Source of the DNA: Juglans regia
Taxonomy: Eukaryota; Streptophyta; Magnoliopsida; Fagales; Juglandaceae
Assembly (NCBI RefSeq): GCF_001411555.2
Contig: NC_049915.1
Location: forward strand, 16,072,640-16,136,639
Length of the DNA: 64,000 nucleotides
Reading direction: 5' to 3'
The position numbers and the translations under genes are program-made. Below the pieces are notes generated by a model. That model searched no databases and was not told where the DNA came from. It saw only the letters and a list, made by a program, of their open reading frames with translations. This document shows positions 52,401-62,250 of this stretch, in pieces (position 1 is the first letter of the stretch; each line of letters opens with the position of its first letter).

Positions 52401-52797
52401 ATGGATTTGTCAACATTCGAGAAAGAAACTGCAGTAACTCAAGCTCAATTTAACTAACTAAACCTTTTTTAATAACAAAAGAAATAAGATCTTAGTCCCC
52501 AAATTGAATTAGTTTTTTTTTTTTCTCTTTAACCAAACGGAGGATAATTGGAATCCTTATGGGAAAGGAAAAAAAAAGTAACAAACAAAAATCGGGAAAA
52601 TTAGAAGGGAATTTTAAATAAACACTAGGAGAATTCAGATCAGAGCTCAAAATATCACAAAGATCTATCGAAAAATTATTTCAAAAACTGCATGCGTAAA
52701 TGAAGATTGAGAATTCGGTATTAGATATAGAAATGAAACCAAAAAAACATATAGATTCTACAATAAAAAAGATAGAGACAGTTGGCGACGTACCCAT
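28489..52797 (-). CDS. ERF3: Translation termination factor eRF3 (GTP-binding subunit), complete
   Basis: Eighteen exons on the minus strand join to 519 codons: 52797-52794, 52369-52304, 52204-52127, 44059-44012, 43877-43776, 42812-42701, 38444-38399, 37737-37666, 35476-35414, 35274-35120, 35025-34961, 32374-32224, 30850-30745, 30630-30495, 29906-29842, 29698-29534, 28695-28623, 28541-28489. Every border is GT-AG and the phase holds throughout. The first coding exon is only ATGG. An acidic tail of about 90 residues precedes an EF1A-like GTPase: G1 GHVDAGKS at 97-104, G3 DAPGH at 174-178, G4 NKMD at 236-239 and G5 SGL near 278, then the two beta-barrel domains ending [18 protein letters not shown]. 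The sequence [19 protein letters not shown] marks eRF3 rather than HBS1 or EF1A. Known role: with eRF1 it drives GTP-dependent peptide release at stop codons in the cytosol. The gene is unusually long because of intronic transposons; exons are undamaged. Confidence 0.95.
28728..29195 (-). mobile_element. LINE 3' fragment in an eRF3 intron
   Basis: A T run at 28732-28740 is the tail of a minus-strand LINE. The text upstream gives [20 protein letters not shown] and the usual 3' region (AGTACACTGGGCTATGCC-like words seen in the other copies). Only the end of zf-RVT and the 3' region remain. It lies in the intron between exons 16 and 17. Confidence 0.75.
31032..31283 (+). mobile_element. LINE 3' end with 9-bp target duplication
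   Basis: AAGATTGAA flanks the fragment at 31023-31031 and 31284-31292. The content is a LINE 3' region, with TGTACTTGGGCTATGCC near 31224 and an A-rich tail. The element is about 250 bp and strongly 5'-truncated. Confidence 0.8.
31335..31480. repeat. Two tandem copies of a 73-bp unit
   Basis: The unit starts CGAATGATAGGATCTTATCA at 31335 and again at 31408. I see one difference between copies (GCACACATG against GCGCACATG). This is a recent local duplication in an eRF3 intron. Confidence 0.9.
32529..33932 (-). mobile_element. 5'-truncated LINE with zf-RVT in an eRF3 intron
   Basis: Minus-strand text gives [20 protein letters not shown], then [18 protein letters not shown], the zf-RVT finger, and [15 protein letters not shown] further on. 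Upstream frames (33201-33620 and beyond) give the RT-to-finger linker. Imperfect TAGCACA...GTTTT direct repeats at about 32510 and 33933 look like a target duplication. RT catalytic motifs are absent. Confidence 0.82.
35281..35305. repeat. (GA)n microsatellite in an eRF3 intron
   Basis: A run of GA units a few bases upstream, in gene sense, of the exon 10 acceptor at 35275-35276. Confidence 0.85.
35990..36545 (+). mobile_element. Decayed LINE fragment in an eRF3 intron
   Basis: FWYDLWCEY near 35996 matches the plant LINE FWHDxWCG segment. [20 protein letters not shown] then [20 protein letters not shown] at 36382-36500 is the zf-RVT finger. Many stops lie between, so it is older than its neighbours. 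Confidence 0.7.
37833..38050 (-). mobile_element. LINE 3' end in an eRF3 intron
   Basis: It begins on the + strand with TTTTTTGATAAGTAAAAC, the inverse of the LINE tail, followed by the inverse of the conserved 3' region (AAGCATAGCCCCAGTACAT). Minus-strand text gives a degraded end of the zf-RVT ORF. Confidence 0.65.
38068..38345 (+). mobile_element. tRNA-derived SINE with 16-bp target duplication
   Basis: Perfect repeats ATATATTGCCTAGAAA flank it at 38052-38067 and 38346-38361. The head carries a pol III A box (TTGGCCCAAGTGG near 38079) and a B box (GGTTCAACACC at 38133), 43 bases apart as in tRNA-derived SINEs. The body ends in an A run. It is antisense to eRF3 and ends 37 bp from the exon 7 splice donor. 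Confidence 0.85.
39687..42591 (-). mobile_element. L1-type LINE with 13-bp target duplication, interrupted by another LINE
   Basis: CTATGCACACAAC flanks it at 39674-39686 and 42592-42604. Minus-strand text gives [16 protein letters not shown] (from 42270 to 42228), resuming after the inserted LINE with SRMIEVAV and SHLLFADD near 41330. Then come MRYLGLPLG near 41125 and the zf-RVT finger [15 protein letters not shown] near 40140. The T run at 39688-39696 is its tail. Without the nested insert it is about 2.1 kb, lacking the endonuclease end. Several frameshifts. Confidence 0.88.
41438..42227 (+). mobile_element. LINE nested in a LINE, with 14-bp target duplication
   Basis: CATCCATAACAGGA (41424-41437) and CATCCATAACAAGA (42228-42241) flank it and differ at one base. 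The insert gives [20 protein letters not shown] then [17 protein letters not shown] on the + strand, a 3' region and an A tail at 42211-42227. It splits the reverse transcriptase of the minus-strand element between VMDA and LSRM. Confidence 0.9.
44632..45645 (+). mobile_element. 5'-truncated LINE with zf-RVT in an eRF3 intron
   Basis: [20 protein letters not shown] at 44708, [20 protein letters not shown] at 45045 and [20 protein letters not shown] at 45175 are in the order seen in intact plant L1 ORF2. Frameshifts near 44900 and 45250 separate them. It ends with the family 3' region and an A-rich tail. No target duplication was found. Confidence 0.82.
45650..48118 (-). mobile_element. L1-type LINE ORF2 remnant, minus strand
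   Basis: Minus-strand text gives the endonuclease-RT linker [19 protein letters not shown] near 48040, an RT entry segment [14 protein letters not shown] near 47230, and MKYLGLPLG near 46600. Stops and indels are frequent. A MITE interrupts it at 46063-46281. An ORF1-like fragment at 50350-51545 may belong to the same element. Confidence 0.75.
46063..46281. mobile_element. MITE inside a LINE remnant
   Basis: The ends GGCAGGTTTGGGGCA and CCCCAAACTTGCCC are inverse. The interior repeats TTCTCATCTCATC and AACTTTTTCAAATCCC. It interrupts the LINE described for 45650-48118. Confidence 0.7.
48332..50101 (+). mobile_element. Solo gypsy-type LTR, 1770 bp, with 5-bp target duplication
   Basis: It begins TGTAACACCCCGAGTCC and ends CAGGGTGTTACA, so both TG...CA and a longer inverted end are present. 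GAGGG flanks it at 48327-48331 and 50102-50106, the 5-bp duplication made by LTR integrases. No internal domain lies inside, so the element recombined to a solo LTR. It carries a TTATTG hexamer array (48361-48408), CATGTTATGCCATG words (48690-48960) and a 47-bp hairpin minisatellite. Located in the longest eRF3 intron. Confidence 0.92.
49054..49494. repeat. 47-bp minisatellite whose unit is a hairpin
   Basis: About nine units of 47 bp contain GTGAAACACG, an 8-base spacer GACCCAAG, and CGTGTTTCAC, a perfect 10-bp inverted repeat. Units are joined by TCCATGTTATGCAAGTTA. One stretch near 49120-49160 is rearranged; the remaining units are almost identical. Confidence 0.95.
50350..51545 (-). mobile_element. 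LINE ORF1-like (Gag-like) fragment
   Basis: Minus-strand text gives [14 protein letters not shown] near 51470 and QWLAKLWIG near 51105, in separate frames with many stops. This resembles the region between Gag and endonuclease in plant L1 elements, from memory only. It may be the 5' part of the element at 45650-48118, separated from it by the solo LTR and its host sequence. Confidence 0.5.
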
Positions 52798-54116
52798 GGT
52801 GAAGTAGGAGCACAGATTCTGCAAGGGAACTAGGGTTTTTGTGAAAACGAGGGGAGATAAGAGGCGTAAGCAAATACTGAAAAAGGAGGGGGGTTTGGGA
52901 AGCCTGGAAACAACTATTTGCCTACCAAGTTCAATATCTATTGTTATTCGGTAACATGTGATGTCGTTTCACGCTTCCTTTTTTATTATTTCTTTTTATA
53001 ATATTCGCACAAATATTAATCAATTTTGTTGGATAGATTTCATTAAATACTGTTTGAATTGAGAAGTAATATCAATTTTTTTATATAAAATATAATAAAT
53101 AATTTAATTTTTTTAAATTTTAAAATAATAATAATATTTTATTCAACTTTTATCTCAATATATCTTATCTTTAAATTCCAATAAAACCTAAATATAATTT
53201 AAAAAAATATACATTAAATACAATTTTAATATGTGGGAGTCGTATTATTTTTAAAATATAAAATAAAATCTACTATGAGTAATAGTGAGATGAGAATTTT
53301 TTATTTTAAATTAAAGTAAAAAATATTATTTTTTAATATTATTATTATTTTAAAATTTAAAAAAAATGAAATTGAGATTTGAAAAAAATGAATTATTTAT
53401 TATATTTTGTGTAAGAATTTAAAAAAATTGTAATAATGAAATGAGAATTTTGTATCTTATCTCACTTGCTAAACATATCTAAATGAAGTTAATTTTTTCA
53501 AATAAAATTATATTTTCCTATTTTTTTAATAAGAATATGCAGTATTAGTATGTTTTAAGACTCTATAAATTATTTTAAAAATAAATATTTATTATATTTA
53601 GTTTGGTGAATATGAGAATAAAGATTAGATGTAAAGAAATTCAGTGATAAAATATCTTAGAACTGGTAGAGAATTCTAACAAGTAATTGATCCTTTTAGG
53701 ACACATGGGGGGCTCCAATCCAATGCCCGACAAAATCGCTGATTTTCTTTTTATTTAATTATTAATAGGAAGGTCTAGTTGCTCTCTCCCTCTTCCTAGG
53801 CATATTGAAAACGACACAGTATTGAGTCGTATATTGATAGTTGATGATTCGAAGTAAATAGGTTTTGGGCCCATTGCAGCAAAACAAAACAAAAAAGTAC
53901 TGAAGCACTTTGCCTAATATGCACATAGTTTTGGGCCCCCAATATAAGTTGATGTTTCAGACGAGAATTTGAGAATAGAACTCTTTCATTGGGCCTTAAT
54001 TTCACGTGCTTTTTTTTCTGGTAGGTGGGAATGGAGGGGTTTGTTGGGCCTTCCTCCTTATTTTCATTAGGCTGAGCTGATCAAATGGCGTAAATATATT
54101 TTTTACCGTCCATGAC
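52798..54116. other. eRF3 upstream region and gene-free stretch
   Basis: The eRF3 leader and promoter lie just right of 52797; no clear TATA is seen. About 53050-53490 is A/T-rich with AGATGAGAATTTT words of the MITE family at 46063 (weak evidence). No gene. Confidence 0.5.
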
Positions 54117-54746
54117 TAAGAGCATCTTCAATGAATTAGTAAAAACTAAAAAACATGTTTGATGAATGTAAAAAAAATTTGACTCTTAACTATTTTATTC
54201 ACATAAATTTTCACATTGAAATAATTATTTTTTCATTATATAACAATAAAATAATATAAGATGAATTTGATTTTAACTATTCACATCAAATCTCCATATT
54301 GAATTATCCATTTATTTATTATATAGTAATGAGAAACTAATAATTTTAAAAATATTTAATTTTTTTCATTATTATTTTATTTTATTTTATCATATTTTAC
54401 TATTCTACCTATTATATATTAATTGATAATCATATTCTAATTAAATTAATATATCACTAACTCAAATTAATATATCAATGCATGAACCCAACCTCCCAAC
54501 ACATGAACCCGTGCACATGAACCCAGCCATTGTGATAGAATATGTGATAGAAATAAATGGAGAGAGAAATAATTAATAAAATATGTATTTAATGTATGTA
54601 CAGTAACATTCACATTTGAAAATTCTTTTGAAAGTAACTGTAGCCAAATTCTAATTATTTGGAATTTGGCTAATCCATTATGATCACATTTTGTGTTCTA
54701 ATAGCTAAATACTCAATAGATTTAACTTTTAGCTAATCCTACAATG
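54117..54746. mobile_element. Probable hAT-type MITE
   Basis: Left end AGAGCATCTTCAATGAATTA and right end CCTACAATGATGTTCT are imperfect inverses. GAGCATCTTCAATG-type ends are common in plant hAT MITEs. The interior is A/T-rich and non-coding. Confidence 0.5.
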
Positions 54747-54874
54747 ATGTTCTAATTCATTAGGCTTCATTTTGTTTTTAACTCTTTTTTTTTTTTTTTA
54801 GAGAGAGAGCAACAAATTTTCACACTTATAGTTAAAAGATGGTTTTCATCGCAATTGGATTATGATGCTGCAAC

Positions 54875-55255
54875 TAGGGCTATACAGAAACTGATGCAAC
54901 CGACCGTCACCAACGCTAACAGACCGGTCGCGTCAGGAATCGGCCAGCGTGTGGTGGAAATTTGAAAAAATCAACGTTCAGCAATACGGTCCCAATTTGA
55001 AGTTGGACTGAACCACTGAACCGACCGATATAATAAAACTATTTTTTTTTAATATACTCTAATCAAAACGACACCGTTCCACTCGACGTCGTTTTATACC
55101 TATAAGTATTACAACAAATAATAGAAACGACACCGTTTGATATTAAACCAAATAGCGTCATTTTATTAAGAACACAAGAAAAAAAATGTCTGAAACGACG
55201 CTGTTTCAAGATGTGGTATTCTTCTTCCTCAGCCTTTTCTTCCCGATTCACTCTG

Positions 55256-55341
<86 letters not shown>

Positions 55342-55513
55342 TTCTCTCAGTAGAATCTTACTGCTCGGGGAACCAATGCCAACCAAGAACCGCCTTGATT
55401 GGTTTCCTTCTCCCCATCGACCAGTTACAGTCGGTTGCTCCCTCATTTTTTCAAAGTTGGTCAACGTCGATTTTGCCCAAAAATTGTGCCAACACTATCA
55501 TTTTTCACCCCTA
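54875..55513. mobile_element. hAT-like non-autonomous element, 639 bp
   Basis: It begins TAGGGCTATACAG and ends TTTTTCACCCCTA. 8-bp repeats GCTGCAAC (54867-54874) and GTTGCAAC (55514-55521) flank it with one mismatch. Sub-terminal CCGACCG and GACCGG words resemble the family at 3223. A (CT)n run fills 55261-55337; the Ser-Leu ORF across it is an artefact. Confidence 0.75.
55261..55337. repeat. (CT)38 microsatellite
   Basis: An uninterrupted CT run of about 77 bases, the longest microsatellite in the window, inside the hAT-like element. Confidence 0.95.
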
Positions 55514-57615
55514 GTTGCAACCTAAAGCAACAATAGGCATGCACCACACACTACACACATAGGAGGTGCGTGGTCTAAAATCACCTATTGAAATGGAGAT
55601 CTAGAAAGGGAGTGAAAAGTGGGTAGACAACCACACCAATGAAAGGGCATTTGCAAATATCTTTGGGCGGACTACGGCAAAAAAGTATGATTATGAAAAA
55701 TGAAATGGAAAGAGATTTGTGGTCATATACGGAAAGGAAAAATGAGAGAAAGGGTTGGCCAAGATGACCAAACATGTCCAGTTTATCATTAATATATAGG
55801 CAATGCATGTAGAATTTACATTAAATAGTTTGTAGCATATTCTAATTCTACATGTCAAGTGCACACTTATCTATTTGTTACATACTTGAATGTTGACTAT
55901 ACAAAATAAAGATTTGAGACTCTTACTCCTATTTATCCTTCTGCTTTTATCTTGAGTTGATCATGATCTGTTACTTGAGAATTATCAAGAGGTTTATCCT
56001 TTTGAGTTGCTACCTGTGTGACTATACTAACAACCCCCTACAAACTGATGGGGGACGAAGTCACCATAAGCTTGGATTTGAGAAGAATAAACTAAGGAGA
56101 TGGGAGACCCTTAGTGAAGATATTTGCAACGTTATCTTGACGAGAGATCAATTTCATGAAAATATCATGGTTGAGCATCTTTTCACACACAAAATGGTAG
56201 TCAACCTCAATGTGTTTGGTTTGTGCATAGAAGATTGGATTGAAATCTAGGACAAGGCAATAACACTGTCACACCAAAGAGTAAGTGCAAGAGATAATGG
56301 TAGGCGAAGCTCCTTGAACAACAGCCTTAACTAGTAAAGTTCAGTAGTTGTGATTTCTAATAAGCGGTATTCAGTCTCGGTGCTAGAGCATGAAACAAAC
56401 AATTGTTTCTTTGAAGTCCACAAAACAAGATTGGAACCAAGAAAAACTACAAAACCAATGGTTGATCGTCGATCATCTGGGCTGCCAGCCCAGTCTAAGT
56501 CACAATAGGCTGAGAGATTCAAAGTGTCTTTGGTATAGAAGAGCCCTTGCTCCTTAGATATCTGTAGATAGCAAAGGACCCTCTTTGTAGCAATCCAGCG
56601 AGTGTCAAAAGTTGATTCATATGTTGACATAATTGGTTGACAACAAAGACTATGTCAGGGTGTGTGATTGTACAATATTTGAGGGCTCCTACCACATGAT
56701 GATAAGTAGTTGAATGAGGCAGAGGCACTCCATCATATTTAGACAATTTTGAGCGAGAGAGATAGGGTAATTTGGATGGTTTCACACCCTCCATATGCAC
56801 TTGAGATAAGAGATCTACAATGTGATTAGCTTGACACAAGTGAAGTGCTTCATTAGTACAAGCAGCTTCTATGCCAAGAAAAAAAATGCAAGGGACCAAG
56901 GTCTTTTAGTGAAAATTCCTACTGTAGTTGTGTAATCAATGAGGTAATCACTTGAGACTAAATTCCAGTTACCAGAATATCATCAACATAGATTAGCAAG
57001 AAATTTGGACAACATGATAATAAAAGTAAAATAATGAGGACTCAACCAGAAAGGCTGTAAAGCCAATATCTAAGAGAAATGAGGATAATCTGAAGAACCA
57101 AGCTTAAGGAGCTTGTTCTAAACCATAAATACTTTTATGTAACTTGCAAACAAAGTCAGGATGTTCTGTATCAATAAATACTTGAGGTTGTTCCATGAAT
57201 ACCTTTTCCATGAGATTAACATACAGAAAGGTATTGAAAACTTCCAATTGCCTGATTTCCCAGACAAAGTGAACGACTAAGGTCAAAACCACACTAATTG
57301 TTGAAGGTTTAATTACAGGAACTAAGGTCTCAATGTAGTCCAAACTTCCTTTGCTGATCAAGTCCTTTTGCCACAATATGTGCTTTGAACCTTTCAATAG
57401 ATCCATTTGGGTGTTGCTTGATTTTGTAAATCCATTTGTTACAGATGATATTATGCATCCGTGGGCTGGGGCATAAGGACCAAGTACCTGTGAATATTAA
57501 AGCCTCATATTCTTTCTACATTGCTTGTCTCCACCTAGAATCTTTAATGGCTTTGTTGAAGCTAGATGTTTCAATTTCTGTGAGGGTGAATGAAAGAGTT
57601 GAAATGGATGTTTAT

Positions 57616-57837
57616 GCCTCGTTTGTTTTCACAACTCCTCTCAACTCATCTCATCTCATCTCATCTAATCATTATAATTTTCTCAAATTTTTATACAAAA
57701 TAAAATAAACAATTTAACTTTTTCAAATCTTAAAACAAAAATAACATTAAAAAAAATATTCTAACAATATTTTATTCAACTTTTAACTTTAATCTCAATT
57801 CATCTCATCTCATCTCATCTGCGAAAACAAATGAGGC
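57616..57837. mobile_element. MITE inside the copia element
   Basis: Ends GCCTCGTTTGTTTTC and GAAAACAAATGAGGC are perfect inverses, with CATCTCATCTCATCTCATC repeats just inside both. It interrupts the copia polyprotein. Confidence 0.85.
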
Positions 57838-58450
57838 AACTGCAAGTATAGAGATGATAGTCAGGGTAGGTTTTCGTTTGAAGAGTGCCTGTATGAGACC
57901 TTGTTATCATGGGGTGAGAGGGTAGGCTCGAGTAATAGAAGTGAGAGAAGATTGAGAAGATTGAGATGGAGTAGGATCAGATAAAGTGGTGACAGAAGCT
58001 ACATTAGTCATGGTAAAGAGAGGACAATCTAGTGAAGGTTGGTTGGTGGATTTAGTGTCATGTAAACTAGCAGGAACAAAATATAAATATGGCAAAACAG
58101 TAGATAAAAGTTGAGAGCTTACAATGAAGGTGAAAGATGCATCACTAATGACATTGATCTTGGATGCAAAGTGGAAGTGGCAATATCCTTGGTAGGAAAA
58201 GATGTCTCAGCAAATATGAAACGACAAGATAAGTAGACTTTATTGGAGATTGGGTCAAGACACTTATAGCCAACATAGTTGTAGCCAAGAAAAATACAAG
58301 GATTTATCCAAATTTTAATTTATGTTGGCCAAAGGGACGAAGTACGGGGTAACACTTACAATCAAAGACACAAAGAAAGTGATCAACTGGTGCACGATTA
58401 TGAAGTTTAACATATAAGGACAGATGATTAAGTGTAGGAATGGGAAGTCT

Positions 58451-58735
58451 TTTTTTTTTTTTTAATGAAAGTTTGAAATTGTTATTCATAAACAACCACA
58501 GTTACATCAAAGATTCTGACCAAATAATTTGAGAAATACATTCTGGGAAAGAATTCCGCCAAATTACTAGATCATCAAGATGTATGGCATTCTTTGCCAA
58601 AGTGTGCGCTGCTTCATTAGCCATCTGTCCCTTATGTTGGATAGAACATTTCAGGAGCATTTTCATCATATTCTTCACCTCGAAAATGAGGTTCCCCCAT
58701 AAATATCTTGACACACCTGATTCTAACAATTCATA
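58451..58735 (-). mobile_element. LINE RNase H fragment inside the copia element
   Basis: A T run at 58451-58464 is the tail. Minus-strand text gives QHKGQMANEAAHTLAKNAIH, the RNase H C-terminal signature of plant LINEs, ending near 58502. It separates copia AFQTAVY from PIPTLNHLS, which are neighbours in intact copia integrases. Confidence 0.82.
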
Positions 58736-59087
58736 TACTGCTGTTTGGAAAGCATTAACCTATAATCTGTTTGAAAAAGTAGAATGAGCCAACAATGTTA
58801 ATCATGTTTCAAGTACATGTCTTAATTTACCTTCAACTAGGCCATTCTATTGAGATGTATGTGGATAGGCCTTGTGATGGATGATGCCATGTTTGAAGAG
58901 GAAAGCTTGGAAATAAGAAGACGCATATTCTCCTCCACCATCTAATTTGTATCGATCCAAAATAAATTTGATAGCTTAATTTCTTTAGACCTTAGAAATG
59001 TCGTAGAATCCTGAAAATATTTCACAAATTGCGCAATTGATTATGTTTTAGTCCATTAGTGTAGTCGGATCCCGATCCACCATGGTG

Positions 59088-59352
59088 ATGGAGTTGCCTT
59101 TCTATTTAACTAAAGCACTTAGGAATATAATTTTACGAAACGAATTGCACCATTAGATTCGTATAAATATTTAGAATTTTTCAGTACAATAATAAGTTCC
59201 AGCTTTTTGGATGAATAGTAGATGGAGTTGCCTTTTTTAACTAAGGTACTTAAAAATATAATTTTGTGAAACAAATTGCATCATTACACTCGTAGAAATA
59301 TTTAAGATTTTATAGCATTATAAAAAAGTTTGATTTTTTTGGATGAATAGTA
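59088..59352. repeat. Tandem duplication of about 133 bp
   Basis: Two units each start GATGGAGTTGCCTTT and end TTGGATGAATAGTA (59088-59220 and 59221-59352). They differ at many positions, so the duplication is old. Confidence 0.88.
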
Positions 59353-61744
59353 ACCCTTCGAGAGAGCGCCACATGGCAACTGATTCAAAATCGCCAAGTA
59401 GGATGTATAAATCTACTTAAGATCACTATAAATACTTTTTATTTGGACACATGGCACAATCCTAGCCATTCACTTGGAAATCCTAGGACACATGCCAAGT
59501 GGAGAACGAAGTGTGAAGATGGAGTATGATTCAAACTTATTATCATGTTATCTTACACGAAATACTATCTCATCCAACCAAACACTATTCGTCAACCAAA
59601 TGAGGGCTTCAACACTAATGAAACCCCAAAAAATTAGAAGCCAGCCAAAACCCCGAATCCTTTAAGGAAACAGAAACCCCAAATTGGTTTCCAAACCCTA
59701 AACACACCTGGTTTTGATTAATTTCTTATTTGGTTAAATCACTTTTACATGCAACTAACCACTCCCTTACACCTTGGTAATTACATTTAACAAAGAAAAT
59801 TTTCATTTGGACTTAACCCTAGCCGAAACCCTAATTAAACCTCATTGAAACTCCAAATTGAGCCATTCAGTTAAGCCCATTTTTGGCCCAACCGAAACCC
59901 CATTTTGGCTCACATTTCCTAAGCAAGTTTCATCCTCCTTACAAAGTCATAGCATTGCTATCATGCCACCTCATGATTGGCCCCAAATAGTGGCTTGATG
60001 GCAAGTCAAACCACTCACATCAGCCCTCACCCATTCAACCAGAATAACAACAAAAACTTTGACAGCACTTCTGCCATTTTCTTCTCCACTTTCACAAGCC
60101 AACCTCCCACCCATGTCAGCCCCTTTATCTATACCCCGCACCCCTTGCCTTTTCCTCCACTCTGAGTCACTTTTTCCTTTGTTTTCCAAGAGCAAAACGG
60201 AAAGAGCTAAAGAGGCTTTTCTAGGTAGATTTTGCCTCTTGAGTGTACAATCTGTGTAAGTATTTTCTTGAGGTCTAACATCTTCCATTTTTACTAGCAT
60301 TGAGTCTAGTTTACCTGGGTGTGTATTGGTGAATTCTTTGTGGAATTTTGATGGATGAAAGTTGGATTTGATGATGGAAAGGTTTTAGTTTTGGCAGTAT
60401 TGATGCTTGTGTGGAACTTTGATTGTTTTGTGAGATTTTGATGAAATGTTAGGTAGATCTTGATAGGATGAAGTGTTAACATATTTATGTAGAATTTTAT
60501 GGTATGATCCAAGCATGTTAGGTTTTATAAAAGAGTTTTGCATGATTACAAAGTGTTAGAAAACGATTGGCTCAAAACAGTTTCTATTTTGGTTTAGGTT
60601 GTGATTTCGGTTCTAGGAACTTGATCCTATGGCTTTGATTTTCATATTTTTTATTCTTTAGGCTTTGATCTATGTGTTAAGAGTTTAATTTTTAAAAGTT
60701 ATGGTTTACATATTTGATAGAGTATTGATAAACATGCAAGAGTTTGTTTAAAACTCAATCTAGAGGCACTTGGGTTTGATAATATGTTTTGATGAAATTT
60801 TTGCCATGACATGCTAGATTTAATGTTTATATCAAGTTAGAACTTGAATATGAGGTATATGGTTTTATTATTTGAACATTTGTTTCATGAAAATCAAGGA
60901 TCTCGTGACTTTGTTTCAAGTCCAAAACATGTTATACTCAGTTTCATGATTCCATGCAAACCGATTGTTCCAAGTGGTATTTTGTAATTTGTTGATTTTT
61001 CAGGCATGCTATCACTTAAGTTTGAATGATGAATATGTTAAGAGAGTATTTAGAATTTTGGATTCCTTGGAATTGATTTCAAAGTGTTAGGCCAAGAACT
61101 TCAAGAGTTGGTTCTATTTTCCCCTATCTTGATGTTTTGGTATTTTCTATGGTGTAGTGAGTTTAAGTTTTCAAGAAATATGTAAATTGGTGTCTTAACA
61201 TTATTTTTGAACAAAGGATGTGATTTTTTAGAGTTTCTAAATTCGGTTTAAGCATGTTAATATGTTGGATGGTCAAGAAGCAACAAAATCATGGTTTTTG
61301 CCTAATGGTGAATCGGCCAAGAGAGAGTTGGCATAGTTGTGATTAGTTTTAATTTTTTTTCAGTCCATATTTAGATTTAAGATGAAATTTAAATAAATAA
61401 AAAATGTAAATTTCGATAAGTTTTGGAGTTTGTTTGCAAAATCCTTATTCTATGGGCAAATTGTAATTTCTCAAAAGTAGGGGAATAACTTTTCAAATTT
61501 AGTCCTAAGTTAGTAAGTTTTATTTTTATGAGATTTAAGTCAAATAATCTAACTTTAGAAAATGTCTCATTTCATTTCACATCTTTTTACGCTTCGCTTA
61601 ACGTTACACTACGCTTTCACTTTATGCAACAAATATGTAGTTAACTTTTAACTTACTCTCGATATTTTTACTTATGTGTGGTAGTAAGAACTTTATATTC
61701 ATGTTTATTATGCTCAGTATTACAGTTGTTTATAATATAAAATG
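59353..61744. other. Non-coding body of the LTR-like insertion
   Basis: Long stretch without recognisable protein text. It reads like an LTR leader or unconstrained DNA. The ORFs at 59474, 59971 and 60306 show no domain. Confidence 0.5.
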
Positions 61745-62250
61745 TCATGTCATCTGTTACACATTTATTTGTTCCTTGATTGCCATGTCATCTATTACAC
61801 GTTCATTTGTTACCTACCACGAACATCACGCCATCATGTCTGTTATAAATTTATCTATTACATGTCATGAATGTCATGTTATCTATCATTGTTACACGAT
61901 TATCTATTATATGTTTACCTGTTACATGCCTCGAATGCCATGTTATCATGTGTGTTACATGTCTATCTACTACATGCTACGAATGCCAAATCACCATTAC
62001 TATTACATGTTACTTTGTCATATGCCATGAATGTCATGTCATCATCATTGAGTATGTCATGAAATATTTCTAAGTCAGCATGCATAGGGTACTCGTGGCG
62101 AAAGCATTCTGCTTGTCAGAGTATCTCTAACAACAACTTAAATAAAGTACTCTTGGCGAAAGTATTCTGTTTGTTAAGAGTATATCTAATAAAATACTCA
62201 TGGTGAAAGCATTCTACTTGTCTGAGTATCTCTAATGGAATACTTGGAGG
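61745..62250. repeat. Two degenerate tandem-repeat blocks in the LTR-like insertion
   Basis: At 61745-62055, words such as CATGTCATCTATTACA and TACATGCYWCGAATGCC recur with irregular spacing. At 62086-62250 a unit of about 60 bp (GTACTCGTGGCGAAAGCATTC, then CAGAGTATCTCTAA) repeats three times. Cys/His-rich ORFs over the first block are artefacts. Confidence 0.8.

Noticed and set aside
55211..55525. ORF with a long Ser-Leu run
   Set aside because: Produced by the (CT)n microsatellite inside the hAT-like element.
61674..62073. Cys/His-rich ORF of 118 codons
   Set aside because: It follows the CATGTTAC-type tandem repeat in three frames at once, so it is not a zinc-finger gene.
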